This document shows, in pieces, positions 52,965 through 61,631 of a stretch of 64,000 bases of DNA; the stretch's first letter is position 1, and every line of letters starts with the position of its first letter. Source of the stretch: an uncultured Gammaproteobacteria bacterium (GTDB lineage Bacteria; Pseudomonadota; Gammaproteobacteria; Arenicellales; Poriferihabitantaceae); NCBI GenBank assembly GCA_937992195.1, contig CALKKV010000017.1:1-64000 (forward strand). The letters are read 5' to 3'. The notes beneath the pieces were generated by a model that saw only the letters and a list, made by a program, of their open reading frames with translations, did no database searches and had not been told where the DNA came from. The translations under genes and the position numbers were made by a program.

Positions 52965-54287
52965 ATGTCGAATAACGATCGATACAATTGGTTTAATACC
53001 CACCTGTTTAATGCCATTCCGGCTTCTGCAGTACGGATTTTAGATGTTGGATGTGACACCGGTCTTCTTGGTTTAGAGCTTAAGAAGCAAAATCCCGATC
53101 GTTTTGTATCCGGTGTCGAACTGAATCCAGAAACCGCTGCACTTGCCGAGGAATGTTTGGATGAAGTGCATGTTTTAAATCTCGAACACGAGGACGCCGA
53201 CGCTCTTGGCGACCAATTCGATGCCATCATTCTTGGCGATGTTCTAGAGCACTTGATTAACCCAATTGTGACCCTGAAAAAATTGCGGGAGTTGCTATCT
53301 GATACTGGAGCGATTTACACCTCGATTCCGAATATCCAGCATTACTCTATTTTTCGTCGATTGTTAAAAGGTGATTTCCAATATCGAGAAACCGGTTTAC
53401 TGGACTCAACCCATGTTCGTTTTTTCTGTCAGGCAAATATAATCAAGTTAATGCTCGATGCCGGGCTATTGCCTAAACTGGATCAAAGAATTTTAAAAGA
53501 TGATGCCCAGCTTGCAGGCGAATTGGGCCCTCTTCTAGTTCGTCTAGGACTATCTAAAGCCGCACTGAAAGACATGGAAACATTCCAGTATCAGCATATT
53601 TGTCATAAGCAGCCGCCCCCAAAGAGCGCTGCAAAAGTACCGCTAAGCTTTGTTGTTCATAGTCAGTTTACCGGAGTACTAAAAGACAATTTTTATTCCT
53701 CCCCGATCATTCGGTCTAAGCACCCACATCAAATAAGTATCTATAGAAAGCCAATGGCTCTCGTTGACGCATGGAATGAAGGATTGAGCAAAGCCAAACA
53801 TGAGTATGTTGTGTTTGTGCGCGAACATATGTACCTCCCGGATCAGTGGGATTTAAGGCTGGCGGACCAAATTGAACATATCAATTCAATCTGCGATGGA
53901 GACTGGATCGCTGGTGCCGCAGGAGTAAAGCTTAAACAACAAGATAGCTATATCGTTTGCGGTGCTACACTTGTGCCCGGGCAAAATACTCTCCCCGACC
54001 AAGAACGTTTAAGGGAGGTGGACTTTCTGGATGACAATATTATTGTGATGCCAGCCCGCACTGCTCTTAAGCTGGACCCTAAACTTGGTGGACATTTGCA
54101 CGGAACAGACTTGGCGCTAAGAATGCGCGAACAGGGCGGTCGCGTTTTTGCCTTACCTACCCCTTGTTTAGAAAACGGCCCATACACCAATCGTATGCCA
54201 CCCGGGTTTGAGCAAAGTAAAAAGGCGATAAAGGCAAAGTGGCCATCCGAGCCTGTGATCGCTACGTCACTAGGACCGCTCAGCTAA
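52965..54287 (+). CDS. Methyltransferase-glycosyltransferase fusion protein
   Basis: This protein has 440 residues and two parts. Residues about 1-190 are a class I SAM-dependent methyltransferase: ILDVGCDTGLLGLEL (motif I), GVELNPETAALAEECL, and DAIILGDVLEHLINPI (motif IV). Residues about 225-440 look like a GT-A glycosyltransferase of the StrF-like type (PF13712): ALVDAWNEGLSKAKHEYVVFVREHMYLPDQWD, with the usual Asp-x-Asp replaced by REH. The C-terminal part includes HLHGTDLALRMREQGG. The fusion suggests that one protein both transfers and methylates a sugar. The acceptor is unknown. Confidence 0.8.
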   Translation: MSNNDRYNWFNTHLFNAIPASAVRILDVGCDTGLLGLELKKQNPDRFVSGVELNPETAALAEECLDEVHVLNLEHEDADALGDQFDAIILGDVLEHLINPIVTLKKLRELLSDTGAIYTSIPNIQHYSIFRRLLKGDFQYRETGLLDSTHVRFFCQANIIKLMLDAGLLPKLDQRILKDDAQLAGELGPLLVRLGLSKAALKDMETFQYQHICHKQPPPKSAAKVPLSFVVHSQFTGVLKDNFYSSPIIRSKHPHQISIYRKPMALVDAWNEGLSKAKHEYVVFVREHMYLPDQWDLRLADQIEHINSICDGDWIAGAAGVKLKQQDSYIVCGATLVPGQNTLPDQERLREVDFLDDNIIVMPARTALKLDPKLGGHLHGTDLALRMREQGGRVFALPTPCLENGPYTNRMPPGFEQSKKAIKAKWPSEPVIATSLGPLS

Positions 54288-54296
54288 GAAAAGGGC

Positions 54297-54316
54297 TTCG
54301 CCGCTTAGACGGCGAA
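54297..54316. terminator. Hairpin between the fusion gene and the DsbA-family gene
   Basis: TTCGCCG/CGGCGAA with a 6-base loop lies 9 bp after the stop codon, between converging genes. The following T-run is short and interrupted. Confidence 0.4.
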
Positions 54317-54377
54317 CTTTCTAGACGATGTCAATTTCGGATAAGGCTGGCTTTCACCAAAAGCAGTTCTTTTTAGC

Positions 54378-55100
54378 TTAGCCATTTGCGACAGCCGCTG
54401 AGGAAGTCACATTTTCGTTCTTATCAGAGGCTGTTTTCATTAGTCGGTCGATATGGTCTAGCGTCTTCTCCAAACCGGAGTAATCCAACAGAACACGGTG
54501 AGCCACTCGGTCTTTTACCATCACAATTGACGGGAACCCCTGCACACCTAACTTTCGAACCATTACCATTTCTTCCTGGTGTAATACGCGAAGCGCCTGG
54601 CTCTGCATATCCGTAGTGAACTGATTTTTATCCAAGCCAATCTCTTCTGCAATTTCAACCAGTGTAATGATGCTGGAAGGGTTACGCGCCTGTGTATAGT
54701 AGGCCTTTTGAATGGCTTCGATCATCGAACCTTGCACTTTGGCAGCTTCAGCAGCATTTGTTGATTGGCGACGAGCCGCAATAACGGCTCTACAAGCGGG
54801 CCAGGTAGAGCGCTTGGGTTCGCACTGAGTCCAAAAATCGAAATTAAATTCAGTGCCTGGAATACGCTGTTTGATCTCTTTCCAGGTCTCTTGCAAATAC
54901 TTTTGCATTGATTCCGGCATCGGCTCTTCCGAATCCGGTGCCAGCCCTCCGAGCAGCTCGATCACCTGAATTTTGGAGGCGTATTTATGCTGAATAGATT
55001 TCTTAAGCAGTTTCCACGCAGGCGAAAACCCCCAGCACCAGCTGCACATCGGATCGTGCGCATAATAAATTATCGGCTTGTCGCTTGCTTCTAATTCCAT
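54378..55100 (-). CDS. DsbA-family thioredoxin-fold protein
   Basis: This 240-residue protein has a DsbA/FrnE-like fold without signal peptide. The active site is YYAHDPMCSWCWGFSPAW near residues 12-28 (CSWC). The cis-proline loop is GVQGFPSIVMV near residue 183, and a large helical insertion lies between. It is cytosolic. It probably acts as a disulfide isomerase or oxidoreductase like FrnE, but the natural partner is unknown. An SDR remnant lies directly upstream. Confidence 0.87.
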   Translation of the reverse strand: MELEASDKPIIYYAHDPMCSWCWGFSPAWKLLKKSIQHKYASKIQVIELLGGLAPDSEEPMPESMQKYLQETWKEIKQRIPGTEFNFDFWTQCEPKRSTWPACRAVIAARRQSTNAAEAAKVQGSMIEAIQKAYYTQARNPSSIITLVEIAEEIGLDKNQFTTDMQSQALRVLHQEEMVMVRKLGVQGFPSIVMVKDRVAHRVLLDYSGLEKTLDHIDRLMKTASDKNENVTSSAAVANG

Positions 55101-55191
55101 CTTGGTAAACCCCTTTTCGGCTAGTGTTAATCATCTTTGGCCAAAGTCCTCCACTCCCGCCAAGCCCTACTATATCAAATTTATAGCAATC

Positions 55192-55340
55192 TCAGCGACC
55201 TCCACTGACATCTAAAAGTGCGCCATTGCAATAGGAAGACTGGTCAGACAACAACCAGATGACTGAATCCGCCACCTCGCCCGCCTCTCCACCCTATCAG
55301 TTTCACCACCGGTCACAATGATTAATGGTTTTTCTAACTG
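55192..55340 (-). pseudogene. Deleted remnant of a short-chain dehydrogenase/reductase
   Basis: Read on the minus strand, 55192-55293 encodes GEVADSVIWLLSDQSSYC and then NGALLDVSGGR and a stop, which is the exact C-terminal signature of SDR enzymes. About 10 bp upstream, in another frame, lies KPLIIVTGG (55305-55334), the SDR N-terminus up to the first glycines. The roughly 200 residues between them are missing. No start codon fits. This is a gene that lost its middle by an internal deletion, and it is certainly non-functional. Confidence 0.75.
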
Positions 55341-55433
55341 GGTCAGGTATTCCGCTCGTTGTTCATTTGCTGTTCATAAACAGTTCAGATGATCCGAATA
55401 TACTCAGGATGTTCCCACTATTCTTTATTAGTC

Positions 55434-55883
55434 ATGCTACAAACCCGTGTTTTTCATCCTAAGAGACCGCTTTCTGCACTGTTTATACTTTGTCTCAGCA
55501 TATTATTTTCTGGCAATGCACTTGCTCAGTCATCCAGCGTAGAGGTTGAAGAAATCGAGGTGACTCCCGCAGGTTCAGAATCCGCTGCTTCCACTCTTTG
55601 GAAAGAAACCAAGCAAAAAACAGGTGAAGCCGCTAGCAGTGCTGCGAATTTTTCTGAAGTTCAAGGTTCAAAAGCCTTGGAAGCCACTAAAACAGGTGCA
55701 GCAAAAGGCGCTGATGCTGTTGCCAAAGGATCGGTCAAGGCATGGGAGGCGACCAAAAGCGCGACCAAGTCTGCTGCAGAATATACCGGTGAAAAAGCAT
55801 CTCAAGCAGGTGCGATCATCGCTGGCGCTGTTAAAGGCAGCGATAAAAAACCACCTGTCGTAGACAAAAGTATCGCCGAATAA
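55434..55883 (+). CDS. Secreted LEA-like Ala/Lys-rich protein
   Basis: From the ATG at 55434 the protein has 149 residues. A signal peptide (LSALFILCLSILFSGNALAQ) ends near residue 32. The mature part is an Ala/Lys/Glu/Thr-rich helix with 11-residue-like periodicity (LWKETKQKTGEAASSA, KAWEATKSATKSAAEYTGEKAS). It is similar in composition to late-embryogenesis-abundant group 3 proteins or amphipathic lipid-binding helices. It may protect or coat membranes in the periplasm under desiccation or osmotic stress, which is an inference. An upstream ATG at 55389 would put 15 unsuitable residues before the signal. Confidence 0.65.
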   Translation: MLQTRVFHPKRPLSALFILCLSILFSGNALAQSSSVEVEEIEVTPAGSESAASTLWKETKQKTGEAASSAANFSEVQGSKALEATKTGAAKGADAVAKGSVKAWEATKSATKSAAEYTGEKASQAGAIIAGAVKGSDKKPPVVDKSIAE

Positions 55884-55888
55884 AATCG

Positions 55889-56473
55889 CTAAACTGGTTT
55901 TTTAGCAATGATGTAGCTACTAGTACCTGATTCATCTACACAAGATATTGAAAGCGCTGCAAACGCATTTTCAAGTTCATAAGGCTTGAGAACGAAGTCG
56001 GGGTTGAAGCCCGGCTTTTGTTTTAAATGATTGGTGTTAAATGTCTTGTAGAAAAGCGTAGCGCCCGGTGCAAGCGCATCAATCAATTGCGGAAAGAGTT
56101 CTCGGTTGAGGTAACGCACGACCGAAATCAAATCAAATGCGGCTTTTGGCAAACACGCCTTTTCTAAATCCATAACTAACGGATATACCGGCAAAGCAAG
56201 TTTATCTGCAGCTGACTTGCAGATTCGAAGGCCTTCAATAGATCCATCGACCGAAACCATAGAATATCCAAGCGATGCCAGATAAAGGCTCGCACCCCCC
56301 TTTCCACACGCGAGATCCAAACCGATTGCATTATTACTCGGCCGCTGCCGAAACACCGAATCGTTCGGTTGGGCAATCCATTCCGCTTCTGGCTGAGGAG
56401 AAACCGCTCTCTCTGCGGCCGCATAGCGACGGTTCCAACGGGCAATATCCGGATTCAAAGAACCGTCACGCAA
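55889..56473 (-). CDS. Class I SAM-dependent methyltransferase
   Basis: The preferred start is TTG 56473, overlapping the end of moeA, which gives 194 residues (LRDGSLNPDIARWNRRY...). A longer frame to 56557 would overlap moeA by more than 90 bp and looks non-coding. Motif I is IGLDLACGKGGASLYLASLGY. The acidic motif is VSVDGSIEGL and motif IV is FDLISVVRYLNRELFPQL. The arrangement resembles TehB-type methyltransferases for small molecules or tellurite. It is co-transcribed with moaC-moeA. Confidence 0.78.
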   Translation of the reverse strand: MRDGSLNPDIARWNRRYAAAERAVSPQPEAEWIAQPNDSVFRQRPSNNAIGLDLACGKGGASLYLASLGYSMVSVDGSIEGLRICKSAADKLALPVYPLVMDLEKACLPKAAFDLISVVRYLNRELFPQLIDALAPGATLFYKTFNTNHLKQKPGFNPDFVLKPYELENAFAALSISCVDESGTSSYIIAKKPV

Positions 56474-57737
56474 ATTGGCTGAATGGCTGAACCTGCACCA
56501 TATCACCCGGCTCCGCACCCTCACTATCTGCCGACAAAATAATAAAACAGTTCGCAACGCTCATCGAATGCAAAATACCGGATCCTTGCTCCCCTGTAGA
56601 GGACACCGTAGTGTTTCCGTCAGCATCACGACTTAAGATACCGCGTTGATACTCCACTCTTCCCGCGCGCTTTTTTAGTTGCGAAGTAAGCGGCACCTCG
56701 AGTTTAAGAACCGGGGCATTTTTCTCACCGGCAAGTTTACGTAACGCCTCGCGAACAAAAATCTGGTAGGTCACCATCACAGACACAGGGTTTCCAGGCA
56801 ATCCAAAAAACAAACTGTCACGCACCTTACCAAAGGAAAGCGGCCGCCCTGGTTTTATCGCAACCTTCCAAAAGTTAACCGCTCCTATCTCATCCAGTGT
56901 TTGTTTCACATAGTCAGCATCACCAACAGATGCTCCGGCTGAGGTAATCACCACATCAGCGCAACTCGCTGCACTTTCAAAACCTTGTTTAATTGCCTCT
57001 GGATCATCCCTCACAATCCCAAGATCAATTAACTCAACATTGTCCTCACTCAACATACCAAACAAGGTATATCGATTGGAATCGTAAAGGTCGCCAATCT
57101 CAAGCGCCTCTCCAACAGAACGCAGCTCATCCCCGGTAGAGAAAAAAGCGACTCTGGGACGCCTTAAAACAGGCAACTCGGAAAAGCCTAACGACGCTGC
57201 TAGCCCGAGGTGAGCTGGGCCGATACGGCTGCCTGCAGCAATCGCTACATCACCCGGCGTGAGGTCTTCCCCTGCCTGGCGCACATTAGCACCCACTATT
57301 TCCTCCGACGAAATCATCACCTGATCACCTTCACGGCTGACCCGCTCCTGGGTGACAACGGTATCGCAGCCTTCAGGCATCACGGCGCCAGTCATAATTC
57401 TTACGCACTGCTCTGCATCGACGCGGCCATCAAAAGGGCGGCCTGCAAACGATATGCCTGCTACCTTGAATTGAGCAGAGCCTGTTTTGGGTATTGCAGC
57501 ACCAGAAATCGCATAGCCATCCATTGCCGAATTGGTATGGTTAGGCACATTCACTCTGCTTTTTATATCCTCTGAAGTCACCCGCCCTAATGCAGCACGA
57601 ATGGCGATGGTTTCTCTCTGTGGTATTGGTTGAACACTTTCAAGAATGCGCATCAGTGCGGCATCTGCAGAAATCGAACCGGGGTCAAAGTCGCAGTTGA
57701 TATCCTGTTTTAGTTCTTTATTTGAAGCGGCTGTCAT
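56466..57737 (-). CDS. moeA: Molybdopterin molybdenumtransferase (MoeA)
   Basis: The start is the ATG 57737 with AGGGG 7 bp upstream, giving 423 residues. MoeA inserts molybdate into adenylylated molybdopterin. Conserved pieces are VPNHTNSAMDGYAI, MTGAVMPEGCDTVVTQE, RRPRVAFFSTGDEL, DVVITSAGASVGDADYVKQ and FFGLPGNPVSVMVTYQIF. Domains III and IV complete the protein. It lies 10 bp after moaC and overlaps the methyltransferase gene. The window contains no molybdoenzyme that would need it. Confidence 0.95.
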   Translation of the reverse strand: MTAASNKELKQDINCDFDPGSISADAALMRILESVQPIPQRETIAIRAALGRVTSEDIKSRVNVPNHTNSAMDGYAISGAAIPKTGSAQFKVAGISFAGRPFDGRVDAEQCVRIMTGAVMPEGCDTVVTQERVSREGDQVMISSEEIVGANVRQAGEDLTPGDVAIAAGSRIGPAHLGLAASLGFSELPVLRRPRVAFFSTGDELRSVGEALEIGDLYDSNRYTLFGMLSEDNVELIDLGIVRDDPEAIKQGFESAASCADVVITSAGASVGDADYVKQTLDEIGAVNFWKVAIKPGRPLSFGKVRDSLFFGLPGNPVSVMVTYQIFVREALRKLAGEKNAPVLKLEVPLTSQLKKRAGRVEYQRGILSRDADGNTTVSSTGEQGSGILHSMSVANCFIILSADSEGAEPGDMVQVQPFSQFA

Positions 57738-57747
57738 GGTCAAACCC

Positions 57748-58239
57748 CTATATGTCTTTTCGGTTCCACTCGCCTGATTTGCCACCAGACTTGTGAATCA
57801 ATCGCACACCGTGGATTTCCATTCCCCGATCTACTGCCTTACACATATCGTATATCGTCAACAGAGCAACCTGCAGCGCAGTAAGTGCTTCCATTTCAAC
57901 CCCTGTTCGTTCTGCAGTTTCACTGGCGACTTCGCAACGCACAGAGTGACTTGACTCTTCTATCTCCATATCGATTGTGACGCTGGTTAGCATCAAAGGA
58001 TGACATAGCGGTATTAGTTCAGCAGTTTTCTTGGCTGCCATGATACCGGCAATACGCGCGACAGAAAGCACATCCCCTTTTTTGTGATCACCCTTTTGAA
58101 TCATGGTTAGGGTTTCAGGTTGCATAGCAATCCAACCCTCGGCCACGGCACGGCGCCGGGTAATCGATTTTTCACCCACATCCACCATATGCACGTTTCC
58201 CTTCTCATTAAAGTGGGTTAAGTTGTTTGCTTCAGTCAT
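57748..58239 (-). CDS. moaC: Cyclic pyranopterin monophosphate synthase (MoaC)
   Basis: This 163-residue enzyme works with MoaA to form cyclic pyranopterin monophosphate, the first stable intermediate of the molybdenum cofactor. Typical motifs are [23 protein letters not shown] at the N-terminus, [30 protein letters not shown] core (here [21 protein letters not shown]), [28 protein letters not shown], and the Lys-rich active-site loops. It is upstream of moeA on the same strand. Confidence 0.96.
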   Translation of the reverse strand: MTEANNLTHFNEKGNVHMVDVGEKSITRRRAVAEGWIAMQPETLTMIQKGDHKKGDVLSVARIAGIMAAKKTAELIPLCHPLMLTSVTIDMEIEESSHSVRCEVASETAERTGVEMEALTALQVALLTIYDMCKAVDRGMEIHGVRLIHKSGGKSGEWNRKDI

Positions 58240-58345
58240 TGTGCTATCGAACGGGTTGTTGGAGCATGATATTGTAAGGCACGAACGGAAGAAGTCACTG
58301 TTCTATCTAACTTCTTAATAATCGCTTCAATTTAATCGGTACACG

Positions 58346-59515
58346 ATGCAGGATCATTCCATAGTCTTCTCGATCTTCCTGATCTTTTCCGGTGCCGCAT
58401 TGCTTGCAACTATAGCGCTTTATCTGCGACAGGCTATGTTAATCGCTTATCTTGTGCTGGGGGTATTGCTTGGACCCTGGGGGCTCAAGCTGGTAACCGA
58501 TCCGGCACTGATCCAAGACATTGCTGAAATAGGAATTATATTTTTGCTGTTCTTACTCGGGCTGAACCTTTCGCCGCAAAAGCTTCTGCACCTTCTTAGA
58601 GAAACAACAATGGTGACCCTGTTTTGCACACTTGCATTTAGTAGTGCTGCAGGATTACTTGCATGGGCATTCGGCTATTCGCTGCCGGATATCTTGCTGA
58701 TCGGTATAGCCTGCTCGTTCTCCAGCACTATCGTAGGTTTAAAGCTGTTACCAACCACCGTTCTGCACCATAAACATACTGGCGAGGTCATTATAAGCGT
58801 ACTGCTGCTGCAGGATTTAATCGCAATTGTCACTATGTTGGTGTTGCAAGGCATTGGTAAAGAAGGGCTACCGTTACTTGAAATCGCACTACTGTTTGTC
58901 AGCCTGCCGGCTGTTTGTGCAGTTGCTTGGTTTGGGCAAAAGTGGGTTTTACTGCCGCTGTTCCGAAAATTTGACCGTATCCAGGAATACGTTTTCTTGC
59001 TTTCTATTGGCTGGTGTCTTGGTATCGCACAACTGTCTGCAACTCTCGGCTTGTCCTATGAGATCGGTGCATTTATCGCCGGAATCACGATTGCCACAAG
59101 CCCGTTAGCGGTATTTATTGCCGAAAGCCTGAAACCATTACGGGATTTCTTTTTGGTCATGTTTTTCTTTGGACTAGGCGCAAACTTTGACATCAGTGCA
59201 GCGCCAGATGTGCTGTTACCAGCCGTAATTCTCGGCGTGGGTTTGCTTTTGTTTAAGCCGTTGGTGTTTCGTTATGCTCTGGTAGGACAGGCAGAAAGCA
59301 ACAAGCTTGCCTGGGAAACCGGTATCAGGTTGGGGCAGCTCAGCGAGTTTTCACTGCTAATCGTTTTTGTCGCAGTCAGCCATCAACTGATATCTGATCA
59401 GGCGGCGACCTTGATTCAAATCGCTACCATCATCAGTTTTATTTTCTCGGCCTGGTATATTGTTTTAAAGTTTCCAACGCCAATTGCGTTAAACGACAAA
59501 CTGAGAAGAGATTAA
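58346..59515 (+). CDS. Kef-type cation/proton antiporter (CPA2 family)
   Basis: This 389-residue membrane protein has about twelve helices and no cytoplasmic TrkA-N domain, so it lacks the NAD-sensing part of KefB/KefC. Visible features are LFLLGLNLSPQKLLHLLRETT, IACSFSSTIVGLKLLP, and a VIISVLLLQDLIAIVTMLVLQG core with the conserved Asp. Further along are SYEIGAFIAGITIATSPLAVFIAESLKPLRDFFLVMFFFGLGANFD and the ETGIRLGQLSEFSLLIVFVAVS segment. It should exchange K+ or Na+ for H+. It overlaps the DUF1223 gene by 4 bp tail to tail. Confidence 0.9.
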   Translation: MQDHSIVFSIFLIFSGAALLATIALYLRQAMLIAYLVLGVLLGPWGLKLVTDPALIQDIAEIGIIFLLFLLGLNLSPQKLLHLLRETTMVTLFCTLAFSSAAGLLAWAFGYSLPDILLIGIACSFSSTIVGLKLLPTTVLHHKHTGEVIISVLLLQDLIAIVTMLVLQGIGKEGLPLLEIALLFVSLPAVCAVAWFGQKWVLLPLFRKFDRIQEYVFLLSIGWCLGIAQLSATLGLSYEIGAFIAGITIATSPLAVFIAESLKPLRDFFLVMFFFGLGANFDISAAPDVLLPAVILGVGLLLFKPLVFRYALVGQAESNKLAWETGIRLGQLSEFSLLIVFVAVSHQLISDQAATLIQIATIISFIFSAWYIVLKFPTPIALNDKLRRD

Positions 59516-60306
59516 CCCGGACTAAACACTTCATCAAGAGGGGTGCGTAATGCTTGCAGTGTCGCCCAATTACTTGGATCAAAAACCACAACCGCAAAAC
59601 CCAGGTTTTGCTGATTCCAGTCTTTACCCACTGGAACCTTATGCTGCTTCTCATAACTACCGGACTTTAAGGTATCTACCTTTTGCCAGTGCCTCACCAC
59701 AAAATCATGGTGCAGCGTTCTGCCTCTATTTTCTCCGGCACCGATCTCCCGAACAATGTTACTTTCATAAACCACAAGAAAAAGTGGTGCGTCTTCAACG
59801 GAGTTTAGAATCGACATATCAGCAACCAGCTGGTTGTCTTCTGACCGGACACCATAAGTAATCGTGACCGGGGCGAGCTTTTCATTCGCTGACACAATTG
59901 CGCTTACTACCGCGTTAGTGCCTCGCGATTCTTCACCGCTTACCAAAAACTCTGGTGTATAGATTGATCGCTGCCGATTTAGCAACGCAAGCACGCGCTG
60001 CCGATCGGTATATGCGGCATCGGAGTATGGATCAGGCCAACCAAGACGGTTCCAGTAGTCGACGTGAAATGCCAAAGGTACGGCATGAAAATCTTCACTT
60101 AGCGTTGTGCCAAGCTTTGCAATCCATTCGTCAGCAGGGGGACAACTGCTGCAACCTTCAGAAGTATATAGTTCTACCACCGGGGTAATGGTTGGCCCAC
60201 TTGTCACCGTGACTTCTCCCGAAAATGCGGGGGAGGCGCTTAACAGGAGCGCCGTAGCGGATAATGCGGAGAATGACTTGTAACCGAACAGGCGTTTTTT
60301 ACTCAT
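59512..60306 (-). CDS. DUF1223 family periplasmic thioredoxin-like protein
   Basis: This 264-residue protein has a signal peptide (SALSATALLLSASPAFSGE). The DUF1223 signature follows: PVVELYTSEGCSSCPPADEWIAKLG with the CxxC active-site-like motif, VPLAFHVDYWNRLGWPDPYSDAAYTDRQ, and YTPEFLVSGEE. The fold is thioredoxin-like, and the biological role is unknown. It is exported to the periplasm. It lies upstream of nothing on its strand and is convergent with the antiporter. Confidence 0.88.
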   Translation of the reverse strand: MSKKRLFGYKSFSALSATALLLSASPAFSGEVTVTSGPTITPVVELYTSEGCSSCPPADEWIAKLGTTLSEDFHAVPLAFHVDYWNRLGWPDPYSDAAYTDRQRVLALLNRQRSIYTPEFLVSGEESRGTNAVVSAIVSANEKLAPVTITYGVRSEDNQLVADMSILNSVEDAPLFLVVYESNIVREIGAGENRGRTLHHDFVVRHWQKVDTLKSGSYEKQHKVPVGKDWNQQNLGFAVVVFDPSNWATLQALRTPLDEVFSPG

Positions 60307-60372
60307 ATCAACAAGGTTTTAGGTATTCCGAGAGTTTTCGACTGCCCCTAGACAATACAGTTCAAAATCGGC

Positions 60373-60828
60373 CTATTCGGCAAATAGCGAGGCAAATTCT
60401 CCATATCCTTCCTGCTCCAACTCTTCTTTAGGAATAAAGCGCATTGCAGCAGAATTCATACAATACCGCAGCCCTGTAGGAGCTGGTCCATCTTTGAACA
60501 CGTGACCCAAATGAGAATCGGCTATCGCACTGCGCACTTCTGTCCGAGGAAGAACCAGCTTAAAATCTGTTTTTGTCTTGATGTACTGCGGGTCAACGGG
60601 CTGAGTAAAGCTCGGCCAGCCGGTACCTGAATCAAACTTATCCAATGAGCTAAAAAGAGGCTCACCGCTGACGATATCAACAAATAGCCCGGGCCGCTTT
60701 TCATCATTATAGGCATTGTCAAAAGGGTGCTCAGTTGCATCTTTCTGGGTTACCCTATATTGGACATTATTGAGCATCTCTTGGATCGCGGCATCGTCAG
60801 GGCGCGAGTAACGGGTTGAATCGTTCAT
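60373..60828 (-). CDS. msrB: Peptide-methionine (R)-S-oxide reductase (MsrB)
   Basis: This 151-residue enzyme repairs methionine-R-sulfoxide. It has [37 protein letters not shown], then [27 protein letters not shown] with the catalytic Cys. The two CxxC zinc-binding pairs of the E. coli enzyme are absent, so it is the zinc-free form. The N-terminal ESEFRKT-type helices are replaced by a short region. msrA is 16 kb away. The gene is alone on the minus strand between DUF1223 and the HAD gene. Confidence 0.94.
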   Translation of the reverse strand: MNDSTRYSRPDDAAIQEMLNNVQYRVTQKDATEHPFDNAYNDEKRPGLFVDIVSGEPLFSSLDKFDSGTGWPSFTQPVDPQYIKTKTDFKLVLPRTEVRSAIADSHLGHVFKDGPAPTGLRYCMNSAAMRFIPKEELEQEGYGEFASLFAE

Positions 60829-60920
60829 GATTTATAGCCGAATTAAGTTAAGTTTGTCCATATCTGAGCGTCGGCTTGAGCCAGTATCCCGAAGGATAAC
60901 TTCCTACCAAAGATTCAGCT

Positions 60921-61631
60921 TCAGAATGTCGATAAATAGTCATGCAGCAAGCCTATATCATCTAAAACATGTTCAGTATGTGCAAGTAATTCAGAGCGGC
61001 CGTGGGCGCCGCTCGTAACGCCAACAGATAAGCCGGCACCGGCATTGAGCCCCATCATAATATCCCTGGGGCTATCTCCCACCATCACAATCTTGTCATT
61101 CGAAATACCTGTTGCAGCGCTAAACGCATTTACCATGCCAGGATCCGGCTTCTCTCCGAAGCCACTGTCAGCGCCGCAGATAAAGTCGAACTGATCGGTT
61201 ACTTCTAGCGCATCAGCCATGCTCCGCGCCCCCTTTTCAGAATCCATTGTTGCGATCCCAAGCACATAACCCGTCTGTTTCAGTTGAGCCATGCAAGGCA
61301 AAAGCGGCTCCACCGCCGGTACCAAGCCGTTCGCTCCGACAAGAAACGCCTCATTAATCTGCTCTACCGCTGCCGTATCCAGCGGTCGCTCCAGCAAACT
61401 GTTCCAGCTCGCCAAAATCTCCCTGCTACTGCCCGCTGCGAGCACGGACTCAGGCAACCACTTTCTCTCTTCAGGCAGATAGCCACCGTGTTCCAGTATT
61501 TTGATCGGGGTCAGTTTACCACCACTGTAATCGGCAATAATTTCAGCAGCTGTTTCGTAAGCGGCCAACCAAGTTCCGTTAAAATCGAGCAACGTGCCGT
61601 CTTTGTCGAATAAAATGCCGCTATAGTTCAC
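60921..61631 (-). CDS. HAD-family phosphatase (Gph-like)
   Basis: The start is GTG 61631, overlapping the VOC gene stop by 11 bp, giving 236 residues. A longer frame exists upstream, but that part lies inside the VOC gene in another frame. The nucleophile motif is LFDKDGTLLDFNGTW. The cap domain follows, then motif II (GIATMDSEKGARSMADAL), the Lys in FGEKPDPGM, and motif III (IVMVGDSPRDIMMGLNAG). It resembles phosphoglycolate phosphatase, but substrate specificity cannot be read. It may be co-regulated with the VOC protein. Confidence 0.88.
   Translation of the reverse strand: MNYSGILFDKDGTLLDFNGTWLAAYETAAEIIADYSGGKLTPIKILEHGGYLPEERKWLPESVLAAGSSREILASWNSLLERPLDTAAVEQINEAFLVGANGLVPAVEPLLPCMAQLKQTGYVLGIATMDSEKGARSMADALEVTDQFDFICGADSGFGEKPDPGMVNAFSAATGISNDKIVMVGDSPRDIMMGLNAGAGLSVGVTSGAHGRSELLAHTEHVLDDIGLLHDYLSTF

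Noticed and set aside
55135..55146. Perfect palindrome CTTTGGCCAAAG
   Set aside because: Only 12 bp and a single copy. It may be an operator but there is no supporting context.
60373..60828. Loss of function of MsrB because zinc Cys are missing
   Set aside because: The zinc-free MsrB form is common and the catalytic Cys in RYCMNSAA is kept.
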